Source: Lithodes maja (Eukaryota; Arthropoda; Malacostraca; Decapoda; Lithodidae). From it: a stretch of DNA of 64,000 bases. Position numbers and translations under genes: made by a program. How positions within the stretch are numbered: the first letter of the stretch is position 1; each line of letters begins with the position of its first letter. A model generated the notes under the pieces. The model made no database searches and was not told the DNA's origin. It was given only the letters and a program-made list of their open reading frames with translations. Of this stretch, positions 61,343 to 64,000 are shown in pieces. The stretch covers positions 62,001-126,000 of the forward strand of contig JBAKBP010003119.1 of NCBI GenBank assembly GCA_037953745.1. The letters run 5' to 3'.

Positions 61343-62255
61343 GAGAGGTTCTCGCCACCATGCTTCAGAACTCATCAGGCAAAGCGACTTCTCATATCCC
61401 TTGCAACTATCCATATTCTTCCGACTGATGTGAACTTTCTCTACTCTCTGAACAGCCTATCTTCTTCTCTTCTCGTCCCTGTTTAACCTCCATGACCCCT
61501 TTGGTGCAGATTTAGTCAGCCAAAGTATTATCGCTTGAGTTCTCACGAGATAAGTGCCTGTTAGATAGCCTATTTTTGGAAGGGTTAACTAGAATAGGAT
61601 TGATTGATGTTTGTTGCACTCGTATATGCATTTCCCTGTGTGCGATTATTCATGTTCCTGTTTTCTGCTGGTTTAGGCAATGCTAGACTGGGATAGGGTT
61701 TCTGAGTTGTGATTTCCTATGAGTACTAGGTTGCGGTTGAACCAGTACAATTGCAACGGAGACGTGGAACGCCTAGGTGGTCTTTCTGACTGTGTACCGT
61801 GGGAGTTTAGCACTGTGTTGCGAGTGAGGGCTTTTGCCTGTGCCACCCAACACTGTGCTATCTCATTTGCTTGACTTTGAGAGGATCGCCAGGAGAGAAC
61901 CAGATACTAGTGATCTGGATCTCTCAAGAGAGCATCCCGTCAATTACCGTAATTTGGCCGCACAGTCTTAAGGACCTCGCTAGGCTACGAGCCGCTTGCT
62001 CAGCCATTGTCTCTTAACCTTAGATATCCCAGCTAGACTTTGCTCGACCAGCAGATACAGCATAGTATTGAAGCTTCTCCTTATGTATATTATTGTTTAA
62101 GCACTATTGATTTCATGTGTGGCACGCTTAGCTACTTCAGAGATTAGTGGCCCACGAGCACAATCTTAGTAGGCTATTGCCAGTGTATTGTCGGAGTACT
62201 TCTTCTTAATGTTTGCCATATCCTATTGCTTATTCTTATAATTCTTCTTATGTCA

Positions 62256-62261
62256 ATTAAA
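62256..62261 (+). promoter_or_regulatory. Poly(A) signal of the LTR
   Basis: ATTAAA in GTCAATTAAAGCC, about 920 bp after the TATA box and 490 bp before the LTR end. Confidence 0.35.
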
Positions 62262-62855
62262 GCCTTTAATTACCAGTGAGTTATTCATTAAATTGCTGTT
62301 CAAAATCCGATACTTACTTCTTATGAGTATTCGAGAAGCATCTAACTTATCAGAAGATTCCTTGCTTGATGCTCGAGGACTATTGTTTAACGTAACGTAA
62401 TAGTGCCGATCCGAAGTAGAGGGTGGAGGACTTCTTAAGTTCTTAGTTCAAGGGTGGATTACTTCGGCTTCGGCCAACACTATTCTTTAGTGTTGTAGTA
62501 CTTTCTTCTTTGTTTGATTGTTGACCAGACTAGATAACTCCCGTCTTGTTATTAGTCTGTTGTGTGAAACGCTAGTACCGAGTTCTTGTATACCCCGTTA
62601 TAGCAGATAGAACTCTGGAGGGTAGTGGCGTTTTTTGTTCGGCTGGCAGTACTCTGGGGTTGGGATCGTGTGTTTCCGTTGTGGCAGCGAGCCATACTCG
62701 AGTCCTGTGTAAGAGCCCTAGTGTACCCGAGTGCCCGGTCGTAACACACTGTACCTTACTCTCGGGTTAGCTATCTCTACTAGAATTAAGTCCTGATCAC
62801 CTCGCTGGGATCGTAAGGTCTGTGTGGTCAGTGTATCTATGTAAATCTGTGTAAA

Positions 62856-62859
<4 letters not shown>

Positions 62860-62892
<33 letters not shown>

Positions 62893-63093
62893 CTTGCTTA
62901 CAACACACACTGAAATTTTACGATTTCCCCCGCAGATTTTTTAGTATTTTTGTTTTACCAACTAAGTGGTTCTGATCCAACTTTTAGCGGTGAAGTTTTA
63001 GTGAGAGTGGATGAAGTGGATACAGGAACAACACGAGAAGCAAGGTAGTGTGGAGAATGTGGGTTGTATATAGTATCTATGTTGTATACTACA

Positions 63094-63169
<76 letters not shown>

Positions 63170-63264
63170 TTGTGTGTTGCAAATGTGCGTGCGTGTATTG
63201 TCATTGCGTACGTTTGTTTGCGTGCGTCCGTGTGCACATATACGTATATTTATTTTATTACCTG

Positions 63265-63330
<66 letters not shown>

Positions 63331-63350
63331 TTGTGTGTGTGTATGTCCGC
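62860..63350. repeat. (CT)n, (GA)n and (TG)n microsatellites
   Basis: (CT)n 62860-62890, (GA)n 63096-63168, (TG)n 63266-63342. Confidence 0.9.
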
Positions 63351-63633
63351 CTTTATGTTCAGACAGGCCATCACAAGAGGCTCAAAATTTACCTGAAAAA
63401 TGATCATACCCGAAGGATGATGTTACGCTCATCAAAGAAAGCCTAAACTTGGCAGGCAAAAAAAGAAAAAAAAAGAAAGAAAAAGCATTCCCCGTGGGTG
63501 GTCTTTCACTTTGGCTTATACTTAAAAAAAAGAAAAGAAAAGACAAAAGGTGGGTACGGGATGGTTGGGTGAGGGGAAGTATTAATATTATTTATATGTA
63601 CATTTTCTTCACAAAACTATCGGAAAATATCGG

Positions 63634-63925
63634 TTAAGTAGGAGGAAGAGGAGTTTCCTGGACCCCTTTCCCTCATCTCTATCTTCATTAGTTTTGAGAA
63701 TTTAAGACATTCGCCCCATTAGTTTGGTGTTTTAATACCTTTCGTGTCATTTAGGTATCGATATTTTCCTGGCAACGACATCAAGCCGGCAATTTAGGAG
63801 GAAACAGCGTCTGACCGTGGCATATTTCCACTGATAAATGCAGAAATCTATCTTGAAGGGGGTCTTGGGAGTATTTGCTTAAGTTTGATGGAGGTCCAGA
63901 GAGGAAAAAAGAAAAAAATCAATAA
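63634..63925 (+). mobile_element. Family B MITE at the window edge
   Basis: TTAAGTAGGAGGAAGAGGAG at the left; GTTTTGAGAATTTAAGACATTCGC, TTCGTGTCATTTAGGTATCG, ATCTTGAAGGGGGTCTTGG and TTTGATGGAGGTCCAGAGAGG follow. The core is degraded (GGCAACGACATCAAGCCGG) and the right end is lost. Confidence 0.65.
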
Positions 63926-64000
63926 CATTCTCCCTGTAATCCTTAAATTTCTTATAGCATTCTCTCATTTACGTAATTAGAAAAATCCATGAATCGAGGT

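Larger units (their letters stand above)
60892..62746 (+). mobile_element. Probable solo LTR (Gypsy-like), 1855 bp
   Basis: Starts TGTGACGC and ends CGTAACA, giving TG...CA with a short imperfect inverted terminus (TGTGACG / TGTTACG). Flanked by CACT on both sides (60888-60891 and 62747-62750), a 4-bp target duplication as in Gypsy/Ty3 elements. A TATAAAAA box (61335) and an ATTAAA poly(A) signal (62256) lie in the expected order. No primer-binding site or gag-pol follows, so it is a solo LTR. Orientation is from TATA and poly(A) signals. Other end choices within 1-2 bases are possible. Confidence 0.6.

Noticed and set aside
61021..61428. 135-codon frame
   Set aside because: It lies within the probable LTR, across its promoter and leader region, with no recognisable domain.

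Overview
The window reads as intergenic and intronic DNA of a large, repeat-choked arthropod genome, most probably a decapod crustacean. The reasons are long (TA)n, (GA)n and (CA)n tracts every few kilobases, many LINE relics (RTE-, Jockey- and CR1-like), a Penelope-like piece with a hammerhead-ribozyme motif, tRNA-headed SINEs, and dense short elements bounded by TTAA. This is inference from content; the species cannot be named. A run of 200 N (36663-36862) shows it is a draft assembly.

The one convincing host gene lies on the minus strand and is split: exon 1 (32028-31982, signal peptide), exon 2 (21610-21499) and exon 3 (20729-20598). Joined, they give a 96-residue secreted cysteine-rich protein matching a lone insulin-like growth factor-binding (IGFBP) N-terminal domain. 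The 10.4-kb intron 1 is filled with transposons, and a TTAA element sits 5 bases after the stop codon.

Layout. 1-3.4 kb: unrecognised or gag-like remnants and one TTAA MITE. 3.4-6.4 kb: 5'-truncated RTE-like LINE split by an antisense LINE. 9.4-13.6 kb: Penelope fragment, then a nearly intact antisense LINE with ORF1 and a 916-codon ORF2. 13.6-19.4 kb: a second LINE family (here family J), split by an antisense LINE that is itself split by a TTAA MITE. 19.6-32 kb: the IGFBP-domain gene, its intron holding a 4.5-kb head-to-head pair of PIF/Harbinger-like elements and a CR1-like LINE. 33.0-35.7 kb: a nearly unbroken train of TTAA elements. 36-48 kb: minisatellites, microsatellites, a 0.6-kb tandem duplication with SINEs, further MITEs. 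49-50.4 kb: a proline-rich membrane-protein frame with in-frame stops. 50.7-60.4 kb: MITEs, LINE ends, minisatellites and an internally deleted LINE. 60.9-62.7 kb: a probable solo LTR.

Family letters used below for TTAA-bounded short elements: A (about 600 bp), B (about 370 bp, ends TTAAGGGGGTAGTRCTTGG), C (about 380 bp foldback relative of B), D (about 215 bp, ends TTAACCCTTTGAAGATT), E (about 200 bp, ends TTAACCCCTTCTGTACCGG), F and G (single copies). Several of them have grown tandem arrays internally, and neighbours share single TTAA boundaries. That is the most unusual pattern in the window.
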